Origin: Takifugu bimaculatus
Lineage: Eukaryota > Chordata > Actinopteri > Tetraodontiformes > Tetraodontidae
NCBI GenBank assembly: GCA_004026145.2
Contig: CP034977.1
Coordinates: 7,268,239 to 7,332,238 of the forward strand
DNA: 64,000 bases
Direction of reading: 5' to 3'
Under the pieces are notes generated by a model that saw only the letters and a list, made by a program, of their open reading frames with translations, searched no databases and was not told the DNA's origin. Each line of letters opens with the position of its first letter. The stretch's first letter is position 1. A program made the position numbers and the translations under genes. This document shows, in pieces, positions 1 through 12,377 of this stretch.

Positions 1-645
1 AAGTGAGCACAACTGACACGTTAACAGGAGAATTCATTCACATCCTGTTCCAGTCCCTAATGGCAGCACATTAATGACATCGCCTGTCTGTCCGTCTCAG
101 AGATACTGAGTCAGTAAGAGCGATAGAGAGAGAAGCTAATGATCGTGAATAAGGAAAGTTATATAAATAAACCCCACAAGCCCTCAGGAAACTCCCAAAG
201 TTCCCTTTTGTACGTCATCCGTGTATCCCGTTGCCTAGCAAACTCACACATCCGCCGCCACCTTAACACCTTGAATAAAGCTTTAATAAAGAAAGAATCT
301 TTATCGGAAAGTCGTAGGTTCAGAACCAAGGTGAACGTTCTAACGTGATGTCGACGGAGCGATGAAATGACGGTCTGGCCAACGAGGCTTTCCGGCTGAA
401 TGCGTCCAACATTCATGGTAATCAATGAGTCCCAAACCAAAGCTCCCTGTGGGCACGTGTGGGACGGACTGTTACGCTGCTACAGACAGGAGGATGACAT
501 ACAGGTCTAAAAAAAGCAGTGAGGAGAGAGAGGGAGAGAGGGGAGGACTCCACATCATAGTCCACCAGAGCTCAATTCATCGCAGCATCTGCAGGCAGCA
601 CGTCCTTCCTCTGATCAACGCAGGAGTACACCCTCAGAGCGGGAC
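1..645. other. sequence upstream of omp, no gene seen
   Basis: No exon with family similarity was found on either strand. The part nearest 646 should contain the omp promoter and 5' UTR. I could not point to a convincing Olf-1/EBF site by eye. Confidence 0.4.
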
Positions 646-1553
646 ATGGATGATGCCGAGGCTCGCTCAGACGCCACGCTGCTGGAATTCAAAGAAGACC
701 GGGCACTAACCGAGGTGAGACTTCCACTTTGACACTCCCATCACGTGTGTTGACGACAACATTTAACTTGCAGAACGGCGATTTTTCTGCTCCCGTTTTG
801 CCGTCACTTGCTAACAAAAGCCAATATTCGGACTATTTCGGCTTTACCTACAACGCTGCTGTATAAACACATCATCTGGAGTGAAATTAGAATTCTTAGT
901 AAGTTTAAAAATCCCCCCACTGTTTGCAGCAGTGGCCAGGATGGCGGCAAATCAGAGGCCCGCCATTAACACATTGATGATCAATACCTCTAACACAGCC
1001 AACACAGTCAATGAGACAGAAAAGCATGAATCTCCATGGTGACTTTATACTTTTTAATGAATAAAAAACGACCAAGAGCGGCGGTAAATGTTCTTTACGT
1101 TACTTTTAATGTGTTCCCGTACAGATGATGCGCCTACGGGTGTCGTCTCTGCAGCGTTCGGGACAGAAGCGCCAGGACGGCGAGCGCCTCCTCCTCCCGC
1201 ACGAAGCCGTGTATCGGCTGGACTTCCCCACCCAGAAGCTGAAATTCTCGCGGTGGTACTTCTCACTCGGCGGCTACGGCCGCGTCACCATCACCGGCAT
1301 CTGCCAACTCTGGACCCCCGACCTCACCCACCTGATGACCCGGCAGCTGCTGGAGCCCATCGGGACGTTCTGGCGGAATGCCGACGACCCAGAAGATTCC
1401 CCGCTCAAATGGCTGGAGGCAGACATGCAGGAGTTCGGCGAAAGGATCGCCGAACTCGCCAAAGTCAGGAAGGTCATGTATTTTCTGTTTGCCTTCAAGG
1501 ATGGGGCGGAGGCGGCAAACCTGAGCTGCTCGGTGGAGTTCACGGCAGACTGA
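646..1553 (+). CDS. omp: olfactory marker protein, two coding exons
   Basis: Coding exons are 646-714 and 1125-1553 (stop TGA 1551-1553), giving 165 aa against about 163 in mammals. The intron begins gtgaga, ends acag and is phase 0. The second exon reads as OMP throughout: MMRLRVSSLQRSGQKRQDGE, then YRLDF, VTITG, WTPDLTHLMTRQLLEP, FGERIAELAKVRKVMYFL. The first exon supplies the N-terminus (LEFKEDRALTE), which aligns with the mammalian segment just before MRLRV, so the start at 646 is preferred over the ATG at 1125. OMP is a small cytoplasmic protein of mature olfactory sensory neurons, reported to buffer cAMP and speed odour responses. Mammalian OMP is intronless and nested in CAPN5; no CAPN5 exon was recognised here. 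Teleosts can carry two omp copies and I cannot say which this is. Confidence 0.93.
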
Positions 1554-1652
1554 CTCTTTACTCTAGATAGTTGATGTCGTCTCCCGTGACGGTCTACAGT
1601 AGTCTGCTTCATGTCCCACCTTGTATTAGAGCTGAATGGAGGGTTTTTGCAC

Positions 1653-1658
1653 AATAAA
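1653..1658 (+). promoter_or_regulatory. poly(A) signal of omp
   Basis: A canonical AATAAA lies about 100 bases after the omp stop codon on the same strand, with no other gene between. It is the likely 3' end signal of the transcript. Confidence 0.6.
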
Positions 1659-2789
1659 AGAGATCCACCATTTCAAATATTTCCTTTCCGACACTTTTTT
1701 TCGTGTAACGGTCTCGTGTGTGATTCAGCGGTTGTCGCTGCGACTTCGCTGCCACGTCAGAACGACCCGTCAGCACTTTTCGGAGCAGAAGTTCCACAAC
1801 ACAAAGCTCTCAGGCCCAGGACAAAGACAGATTTTATGTTCTAAAAGAAAACCCCGCCCAGGGACAAGAACGGCAACTTTTGTAAAGGCCAACGCTGTTT
1901 CGCTACGTCAACTTTGCTTCTAAAGTCGTTAAACTCACAGAGTATCGAATCATCACACAACGCAGGACTATCGGCCTGACACAAAATCAATCGCTCTATT
2001 AAATCCTGACAGGAAACCGTCCGTGTTGTCACGGGTGCTGGTTTGCTTCCCTACGGGAGGAGAGGTGGGAGGAGGGGGGTAGTGTATAATATATGATATT
2101 AAATGTCATTCAAGGATCAGATGATTCATGGCGTCTCCCCCACGACCTTACAAGTACACCAAGAAGGAGAAGAAGAAGAACCTTTGTCAAAAATAATTGA
2201 TCTAGATCCCGTGGTACGCTCCTCCTTCCTCAAAGGGAAACATTGTGTCCACATTGTCATATAATCTTTTTTTTTTTAAAGGCTGCCACTAGTTCCCCCT
2301 TAAAAGTTGCACTGAAGCTTTGACTAACTGTTTTAGAAGGAGAAAGAAACACTTTGCAAAGAGCTTTTTTGAAGGTTTTTGGTGCATCTCATCAACCCGA
2401 TTGAGCTACTCATTGTTTTTCAGGACCTGCAGGTTCACTTTTCACATTCATGCTCAACAGCTGCAATCGAATGACCCCCAATTTGTTCTGGAAGTGCAGC
2501 CCAAATATGCAATATTCAGGCTTTGTTGAAACACTGACTTTCCTCTTTTTGCTCTAACTGGCAGTAAGAGAGCGCTGGAACAGCCTCAACTGGTGGTTCA
2601 ATTGAAACTGTGGAGACCCGGACCAGCAGGACCGGACACCAAAAATGCTCCTACAGGTCCTGAAAACAAAACCTCTTGGTCAAAAGTCACAACTCACCCG
2701 CAAAGAGTAACAAAGGTTTTAAAATGGGGAATGCTGGTGCATGTTAGGCAACTGGTTGCTCCACTGGGCCGACACCAGTTTCCCATCAG

Positions 2790-3407
2790 CTGATGGAAAA
2801 CAGAGAGCTGCAGATCCTCTGGGATCCCACAGGTGAACCGAGGTAATGATCAGTAGGGACACACACGCACGCACACACACGTTTAAAATTAGCTCATCCA
2901 ACTGCCTTTATTAAAAAACATCAATAAAAAGGTTTATTAGTAATCCCTCACGAACGACTGTATTTGTATCATATAGAAATGCGCATGAAGACAGATCCAG
3001 TGACACTTGGGGAGGTTGTAGACAGCAGACACGAGTTGGAAAGTTTGGATCAATAAAGTGAGGCTGCAAACAGCCAATGGAAATATTTGAGTAGTACTAA
3101 ATGTCCCAATATGAGTGTGTGTAGATGGAACACACACATCCTGAGTCCTAGACCACATTCACCACGAGGGTGTCTGCATGCGATCGTGCACGTGTGTGTG
3201 TTGCAATGAGCAAAAGAAACAAGATTTACAGTTCTCATATTGTTAATCTTGGGTAAACACACACCCAGTACACACACACACTCACACACACTCACACAGG
3301 ACCTACTTGATACATATAGAGCTGCTGTTTTGTACTACTATAATACTGTGCGCTCACAGAGCAGAATCAACTAAAGTGTGAGGCAGAAATGACGTTAAAC
3401 GAGGCTC

Positions 3408-3442
<35 letters not shown>

Positions 3443-3518
3443 GTTCACCTTTTGCCACAGGGCCTCCCTGGAAGCCAGACTGGAGCAGGCAGCCACAAAC
3501 CAGCAGTTCCCCAGCTGA
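2790..3518 (+). CDS. possible terminal exon pair of an unidentified gene
   Basis: Two segments have good splice borders and join in frame. One is 2790-2842 (after tttcccatcag, before gtaatg). The other starts at 3461 (after ttttgccacag) and stops at 3516-3518. The joined peptide starts LMENRELQILWDPTGEPR, continues ASLEARLEQAATNQQFPS and ends. The acidic and basic spacing looks mildly coiled-coil. I do not recognise it, there is no start codon or upstream exon I can defend, and chance splice-like borders are common in vertebrate DNA. A different frame of the second segment also stays open to a gtgagg donor at 3560. Treat this as a hint only. Confidence 0.2.
3412..3442. repeat. (TG)n microsatellite
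   Basis: Uninterrupted TG dinucleotides for about 31 bases, just before the second possible exon of the unidentified pair. Confidence 0.9.
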
Positions 3519-6500
3519 CCTTGGTGCAAGTCATGCGCGCTGATACCATCCACGAACAGGTGAGGGTCGCTGCAAAGCTCCTAAAAGAGCAGAGATGACA
3601 TCATTCTCCTTGCACGGTTATGAGTTACAACAATTTTTGACCGGAAAATGTAGAATTGGATCCTAGATAAGTGAAGCAAAGGAAACCACAGAGCAAATGA
3701 GAGGCAGCCCATCAGGCCAGCAGCCAAATGACTGGGTGGGTAGAAACCAGTGGCTCACACACCCAGCTGGAGCACTAACCACATGAGCTCACTTTTATCT
3801 GAAAAATAACATAAATTCACAATCATTTCAACGACTTCTTTTTGTAAATGATGTTAAGTGTACATTAAAAGCTAAAATATCAGGCCATCTACCCTGAAGT
3901 GAGTGATCAAAACAGGACTCGCTGTTGTGTAACTTTCCAGTTATTCATGTGGTCCGCCAATCCACAGGAATTTGGTTTTTTGCATTTCACAATAAACACT
4001 GTATGAAAGATCGCTCACGGAGACACTTGGATTATTCTGGGATTACGTGTTCAGAATGCCCTTTTTTAAATTTGACATGAAGTTCCATCACAAACACGTT
4101 GCCAGGGAAGGCAGAGCATTTGAAAAACACCACATCTCCAATTTTGACTTGTCTAAACATTTTTTTTACCCGATTACTGAGATATTTAGAAGATCTGTGA
4201 CTAACTGTGGACTTATTTTACCCAGATAAACCCATCAGATTCCTCCCACAGATGAGTCAAGAACTCTTTCTGAATTCTTTCCTCCTCCCCTACACCACAA
4301 ATCAATAAAGTGGATTTGAGCCTTTTAAGTTGTCTCATTAATAAATAACTCAACAGATCATTAACGGGCAGCAGGTTTCGCCTGTTGTGTCTTCCTGGTG
4401 CTTCTGAGAGCAGCAAATGAACCAACCAATCTGCCTAAAATGTACATTAGAATGAAATTATCGTTTATAAAAACAACCAGTTTTACCTCATCTGAGTCTT
4501 CATTGGGTTTCATTCCTACTTATTTTAGTTTATGAAATCTAAAGCATGCGTGTGTGCTGGATTTAATGCCCGTCTGCAGTAAAGAGACGGAAACATGCAC
4601 AACGATGTCCCATTATATTCATAAAATGATTAAATGAGATCATGAAATGTGAATTTAGCACGCAGTTTTTCCCATAAATAACGGTGAATTCTTAAGATTT
4701 CTAATACAGTATAAGGAACCCAAATCAGACCCATCCCCGTTCTTCAGGGCAAAGGGTGGCTAAAGTTGCCAGGACTATTAACGGTGTCCCTTTAAAGGGC
4801 TGTGCAGTGTTGGAGGGGTCCACAGGTGTTCTTCTACTCACCTTGGGCCTTTTCCAGGTGACTCTGCCGATGGCGGTTGCTCTGGTAGAACAGAGACTGA
4901 TCTGCTGCTGGGAAACAGGGGATCCTCAACAAACGCCCGGTCTGCTGCACTGCCGCCTCAGCGTGGAGAACGACTGGCCCTCGTATGGAATCACCATCCT
5001 CCTGGGGACCACACCGCGAGCTGTTTATGCTCTTTTTACATTCTTCCATCATCTCTCGGCTGCATTATGCATGGATAACATGGATGAGACGGATTAATAG
5101 GCCAGAGCTGAAACCTACACGCCAATGTTGTGCATTTGTGAAACGCATATTATGTCTCATATACACGCACAGAGATGTGCACCATATAAACGGGTTATGG
5201 TTTCCTCTGGTCATGTGACAGGATAATAAACACAAATGGATATTTGAGAAGCAAATACGCAATGACAACCAGCCAAACTTCAACATAGAGGTTAGTTACT
5301 TAATTTAAACCCTTAAAAAAAAAAACTGTTTTATTTCATTTTTGTGTTGAATCACGCATCGTATGCACATGCGCACATACTGCAGGTCAGCACCGAATCC
5401 TTTAATCAGATTACTCCCCAGCTCGTAATTCTATCAATGTCAATTACAAGTGGTCACATACAGTGAACAGGCCAGTGTGTGCGGCTTCATTATCATATAC
5501 AACATGCATAAAAGGGAACTTGCTGAACTCTCTGGCTGCAGAATGTGAGATTGTGTTTTTAAACCGTAATTTTACACCCTGCGGAATCAGGTCTGCACGT
5601 TTAGTCAAGATTTAGTAAAGTTTATGCGGTCTTCATGCCCCCCGAGTGCACTTTTTCCTCAAACGCAACTCTCCAGGGGAGTAAAACCATCGAATTGAGT
5701 AGTAAACATGCATTTTTATCAACAGGCACGCAGGCTGGAGCAGCCGCGCGTGGGTGTGGTCACATGTGAGCGGCCAACAGACGTACATTTAAAAAAGGAC
5801 GTGAAGTCTGTCATAAATATATGTGCGCTACTTTCAGATAACGTGGCGACAGTACTTACAACCTAAATTAAAACCTATTGTAGAGACAACTTTGACAGAT
5901 TTTGGTCTAGTTCACGCTGTGTAAAGCTATTGACGTTTTGTACGCACCACACCGGAACTTACGTACCGTTTTCAAAATAAACGTAGCGACATCCTGGAAG
6001 CCCACTCAGTATAAATCTACAAATTAGCATTTTCATTTTCCAGGCAGTAAACGCATTTAATTAAAGTCACCCTTGTCAACCTTTGAGTTGGAAAGAAACA
6101 ACTACGCGTAAAAATGTCATTTTTCTTGAACTTTTTCGGCATACTTTTAAGTTGAAGGTCCTGAGCGGAAGCGTCTTGAATGTTTTCACATTTTTTAAAT
6201 GAAGACGACAAAAAGAAACCACAATCTTGTGATTATTATTACAAATATTTTTAGATTAATGGTCGCCTTGTCGTGTTTCCCCCCCATACATTTTCACTCG
6301 AGAAGTGATTTTATTTGTCGAACGACGGTTTGATGTTGTAAATTGTATCATGTTCACGTGAACTGGTTTAACTTTTCGTTTGAAAACATTTAAACAAGCT
6401 GAGCCATTTAAGGAGGAAATAACGCAATAAATAGAAGTTTACCTGGAGGTTTATTTGCAGTCTGGGCTCTGAGGTTCTTGTCGCAGGTTTGAGTCCCGGA

Positions 6501-6601
6501 GGCTCAGATCGCGGCTTCTACCAGGTCTCCTGGTGGCTGCTTCCGTCCTTCTGTGAGAACATCCCAGAACTTCCATCAGCCACAAGTGTGTTTCTGTCTT
6601 T

Positions 6602-6701
6602 NNNNNNNNNNNNNNNNNNNNNNNNNNNNNNNNNNNNNNNNNNNNNNNNNNNNNNNNNNNNNNNNNNNNNNNNNNNNNNNNNNNNNNNNNNNNNNNNNNN
6701 N
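6602..6701. other. assembly gap, 100 Ns
   Basis: Exactly 100 Ns, the usual placeholder for a gap of unknown size. The downstream ankrd13 gene enters the window mid-protein just right of it, so its 5' exons (start codon and ankyrin repeats) probably lie inside the gap. Distances across it should not be trusted. Confidence 0.98.
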
Positions 6702-6954
6702 TTGGTAAAGCTGCTGGCAGAAGGGTTTCCTTCAGATCTCCTTCAGATCTCCCATCATCTTTCACAATTGTGTGTCCCTCTTGTTTTCTCTGCACCATCT
6801 GCTATCTCCATAGATTGATCCCTCTCTCTCCCTCCTCTCTCTCCTTTATTCCTCAGCTTTGTCGACATCCCACCGCTTCATTGACGATTAATTAACTTCC
6901 CATTCCTAATTCCAACATGATCATTGAAAGGTCACTTTCCCTCTTGTCCCTCAG

Positions 6955-9900
6955 ACTCCACTGCCGAGGTGATGGAGGTTGACCATGACAGAGAGCTGGT
7001 CTTCTGCGAGACCTTGAGCATCTCATCTCTCGCATCTCTCTCGCATGGCTGTGGGAATCGTGACACCAACGGTGGTGCTGCCAGCAGTTTGGGCTTTCTG
7101 GGGATGATGCACCCCAGTGAGGAACAGGTAGCGGCAAGGTTGTCCGCACCTGTGGTAACCACTCAGCTGGATACTCGGAACATCGCCTTTGAGAGGTCAG
7201 GGTCGTCTTAAACGTGCAAGCATGCTCAGAAAGATAAGTGACGGCTGTCAGATGCCAATAAAGATGCGAGAAACCTTTAATCCCTGCAAACAATAATACA
7301 TTACAATCCCAGTGCAGTCCTGGCTGGACCTCCTCCATACTCGGGCCCTGACTACACACTTGCGCAGGTGTGAGTTTAGTTTAGTTCCTGGATAACCAAA
7401 TGGCCTAGAGAAGCCTGGAGAACTGCCTCTGTCTATTTAAAATGCATAGCATAATGCATATTGTGGTTTTCTATTATTAAATCTACCTACAACACTGGGC
7501 CTCACTTGAAAGGTTACCTTTGTGTTGGAGCTACACCGCATCTGAAGCTGTGGTCATGGGCAAGCCAAGGAAGAGCCAAAAACTATGAATAAAAAATGAT
7601 CAAGACACCTGAAAGTCTAAAATCCCTAAAGTTTCCTAGTAGATGTTTCGCATTTCAAAGTGTTGTCAAGTTCCACCCATTCTTATGTGTAATGCCTAGT
7701 CCCATATTTTGAACCTCTTGTGGAGTTGATACTTTGAAGATGCACAAATAGGAGACAAAAACCAATATACACCTGATACACACTTTAGCCTTGGTGTCAA
7801 GGATATCAAAAGGTTTTAAATGCGGTGGGCGTAAGTGGGGGGTGTCCATTGCAAAGATGTGTTTGGGTGAAAGCGTCACCCACATAACAAGACAAATGGG
7901 TTGTTGCTGCTCCTCTATAGGAGTTCAGAACTTGGCTTTCTACTTTTATAGGTTATAGGACTTTTATAGGTTGTGCATGTGGCACTAAGTGACACCAGCG
8001 TAATGGTATGGCATGGTGCAAATCAGAGTTGTCCATCTTATTTATGCACATTCAAAGTGTCAAATCTGCTGGAGGTCAAAAAGCTGAAAACCTGGGAATT
8101 CCATCATCCTTTCAGAGCTGAAAAAGCTTTTCAGATGAAAGGTAAAAAGTCTCAAAAGGTCACACAGCTGCCTTCTACTTTTGACTACCTTGACTTTCTG
8201 ACTGTGTGGATGTGGCTGTATGAGAAACTCATATGAAATATGTTATATGTTGCAGAAATAAGACAGGAATATTGGGCTGGAGGAGTGAGAAGACTGAGAT
8301 TGTTAATGGGTATGAAGCAAAGGTAAATAGTCGGAAGTGTCTTTAAATGTATAAAGATTTAGGGTTTTAACAATGATATCTGATTATTTATTAAATATTG
8401 TACAGAGAACTATCCGAATGTATCCTTATTGATATCTGCTGTTAAATACACACAAATAAAGTAATTTTATCTCATCAGAGCACATTCATTTACTATTTTG
8501 GATTTTTTTTTTCAGGTTTATGCAGCATCTAATGTGGAGCTGATCACCAAGACAAGAACCAGCCATCTGTCTGACCAGAACAAGAACAAGACCAAAGGTA
8601 AAGGTGAAAGCTGTTAGCTATCAGGCTGCTCTGTTTTCTCCAGATGTTCGGCTGATATAGTTGATGTGCCCCTTTGTTTGCGGTGAAAAGGCCAAAATAA
8701 TGGACACTTGTGTCATAAACCAATACATGTGTCTCAAACATAAATCACAGTGGTCCAAGCACAAAATCTTGTGGGATGCCACCATCAGTAATGCAGCCTT
8801 GAATTACAGCAGAGAAATGTAACATATATCAAACATGCTATAGTGACGTACGGTAGTTCTTTAATGAACTTAAGCTAACAGCAGCACCCCACTTGCTCTG
8901 TGTGTCTAAACAGGGGGAAAGACTCCGCTGCAGAACTTCTTCGGCATCGCCGAGCAACACATCGGACCTAACAATGGGGCACGTGTTCTTTTCTATCGTG
9001 GGGATTTTCTTTTCTCTATTAGCATTGAAATGATGAATTTGAGACCCAATGTTTGAGGTGTTTCATCTGTCCTGGTTGTGTCATAATCCGAGCCAGTAGT
9101 AATTAAGCAGAGCAGTCGTGGGCAGCACTGTAACAATTATTAACACTGTAAAATGTTTATAGGATGGATACGCAGTAAGGATCTTTTGACCTGGGGGTTA
9201 GAGTATTTTACACTCTAAAACACGGTTTTATGTGTTCTGCAATGAAATATACTCTCCTGGAACAACAATATTGATATTTTTAAAAATCCAACTCACTTTC
9301 TCTAGGCACTAATGACTGAGATGTCCTGTCCGCCGTGACCAATCCTGCAACACTCACAGCCGAAGAATACTTCAAGTCGAGCTCCTCGCCGACTCTCAGA
9401 GACATCGGCCATCCGTGTCAGCTCACCACAAAGACTCAGAGGTGACAGAGAGAGAGAGGCGTTGGGCGGGGGGGGACAACAAAGAAGACAATTATCACAC
9501 TCAGAACAGTCCAGCCATGCTGTCTGAATTTGTGACGTTTTGTCGTTTTAAATCTCTTTCTCCACTTCCAGTTCTTTGTTGTAGGACAAAATGTGCAGCG
9601 TGTTTGATGTTTCACAGCCTCTTATTGTGTTAATTATGGAGCCACTGAAAATATAACACTCGATATATTGCAGTGTTTGACTACTGCATGTGTTTCCAGG
9701 TTTAAAGCCAAACTCTGGTTGTGTGAGTCCCATCCCCTCTCCTTGGCAGAACAAGTGGCCCCCATCATTGACCTTATGGCCATCTCCAATGCCTTGTTTG
9801 CTAAGCTGCGCGACTTCATCACTTTGCGCTTGCCTCCAGGCTTCCCTGTCAAAATCGGTAAAAGAACCAAAAACAAAATCCATCAATAAAATCGATGGGG

Positions 9901-12338
9901 CTGGGGTGTAGATTGAAGATTGGGTAAACACCAAAACAATCGAGGAGGACAGGGAAATTGTGAGTAAAGTGCAGATATGCGTCGTTAATCTCCTCCGCAG
10001 AGATCCCTCTCTACCACATCCTGAATGCCAGGATCACCTTCAACAACCTGAACGGCTGTGATGACATGTTGGGCCTGTGTGCTGACAACGATGTGGGGGT
10101 GGAGGAGGATGAAGAGAGGGACACCATGGGGACGAACCTCCCATCGCCAGGCAGCGACTCCTCCAGTGTCTCCAGCTCCACCAGTAAGAGCATGACATAA
10201 ATGTTATAAACAGAGGACCATAATATTCTAAAGCGTTATTTAAGATGTATCAGCCGGCAACGCGCGGGTGCTTTGAAACATAATTTAAGATAGAATTTGA
10301 GGTAGAATTTTTGATTTACTCAATTTTGCGATTACTGAGAGAGAATATCTGGAAATGTTATATAACACAGAGATATCCTCGGTTTAAACATCCAAATCTA
10401 CCAGCCAAAACTTTGATTCAAGAGGTTTTTCTTTGACTCTTCTGTGACCTCCGTATATGGATAATAATCCCATAATAATCCCATCTCCTGGCCTTTACTT
10501 TGCCCCTGTGTGCTGCAGCGTCATGCCGATCAGGGGTGATTCCCTCATGTGTGTTTGAGGTCCCGCCTGGATACACAGTGTTGGGAAGCAAACAAAGAGA
10601 CACCCTGAGGGAGGATGAGGAAGACCTGCTGCAGTTTGCTATTCAGCAGAGTCTGCTGGAGGCTGGCTCGGAACATGACCAGGTGGGTTAACTCTGGCGC
10701 TCCTCAGACATTATCTACTCCCTACAAAGAAATAGCACGCTGACATCATAGTTTAAGCATTGAGTTCATATTACTTTGGGGCTGAAGCCGATCCCAGGGC
10801 CAACATACACAAACAACCAACAATTGACAAGCACATTCACACCTACGGTTCAATTTTGAGGAGCTTCACCTGTCCCAGAACTGCACAGTGTTTCGACAGT
10901 GAGGGGAAGCTAGACGACCTGCAAATGCTGCAATAGAATGGTTTGCAAAGCCATTTCTTGGTACAAAGACCAAATATTTAATATTCAAACTCGTAAGCTT
11001 TAACTTTTTGGAAGTGTTCAGTCGCTTTGACGTTGATGCCTGCAGGAGCATCACTGACAACTGAAACTTTGTAGGTGGAATTCTTGCTTGACTTGTGGGT
11101 TTAGTTGGATTTAGTTGGGGGTTTTTGGTTGTTTTTTTTTTTTGAGGGACGAGAGGGAAATTGAGGAGAAGAAAATTTGAGGTATACCCAAATTTTATGT
11201 CTTTGAGACAAGCCCGGTCCTTCACTAACTGCTCTGTCTCCTATGGTTTCATGGATAAATATAGATGAATGTCATCAGCATCTCATCCAGTCTGCTAAAT
11301 AAGGTTTCCTAAGGGAATCAGGTACAAAGTGAAAACGGTTGGTCCAAATACAGAACCTTGTGGAACGCCATGATTGAAGAGGCAACGTCATGAACCCAAG
11401 CAAACTGGTATCTATCTGAGAAAGGTATCTATCTGAACCAGCCTAGTGTTGTCCTTCTAAACCCAATAACAGTTATAACTTCTAAGAAGATCACAAGGAA
11501 CTTTAATGAGTGCTGTTTCTGTGCTGTGGTGAGCTCTAAAACCTGCCCGAGACATCTCAATCTGTTCTGCTGAAGGTGCTCCAGTAACCGAGTCACCACC
11601 ACCTTCTCAAGAATTTTAGGGACAAAACAAAGGTTAGATATAGGCCTTTCATTCACAACTTCAAAGGACAGCTTGGGGGTTAAGATGTGGGTATAAGGTT
11701 AAGGTTTGGGTCAGGTTTAGTTGGGATAGTTGGGTTATGGTAAGGAGCTGGAGAATCCAGTATGTCTGTGAAAGTCTTCGTAAAGGTAGAAGTACAAGGA
11801 CACGTGTGTGTGTCTGTGTGTTTATTTTAGTCTGACTCAGACTGTGATTTATTACAGTGATGAAACACTGAAAAATCACCCCTCTCACAGTTTGAGTCCA
11901 GAAGCACAGAAGGTCTCAGGACACGCCTCCCATCAATAACCGTGTGTTCATTGTGGAGGCAGAGCAGCAAGGGAACACACACAGCAGGGGTCCCCACAGC
12001 CGGATTAAAAGCCCCAGATGACACAAGAAAGGTTAATGAGGTCTGGAGAGAAATGGAGCCATTGTCATAGACACATATGTATCAGACCTATGGGTCATAG
12101 ACAGTAACACGTATGCTTTCAACAGTAGTTTAGCGCTTGAACGATTCTGAAACTCTTTTCCTATCGAGGCAATGGTGTCTGTCCAAACCTTGTCTGAATG
12201 ATAGATTTTAGGTGCTTAAGCTGAAGAAATGTCTGCCCAGTAAGTAAGTATCCTTCAACTAGATCCAAAAATGGAATTTAGAAATGAAAGTACCTTTCAA
12301 GGTTGTCCAACTTCCAGTTGTCACCCCCCCCCCCCCCG

Positions 12339-12377
<39 letters not shown>

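Larger units (their letters stand above)
1659..6601. other. mostly non-coding stretch between omp and the gap
   Basis: AT-rich sequence with short CA/GT runs, including a clean (TG)n at about 3412-3442. Apart from one weak exon pair near 2790-3518, open frames are short and match no family I know. The ankyrin-repeat exons expected for the downstream ankrd13 gene were looked for here and not found. Confidence 0.5.

Noticed and set aside
1088..1570. 160-codon open frame overlapping omp
   Set aside because: Wrong frame of the GC-rich omp exon. The OMP frame is supported by family motifs.
4756..5097. 113-codon open frame with hydrophobic stretches (LLLTLGLFQVTLPMAVALVE)
   Set aside because: No family similarity. 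A splice-like acceptor at about 4857 is the only support. Not strong enough to call a gene.
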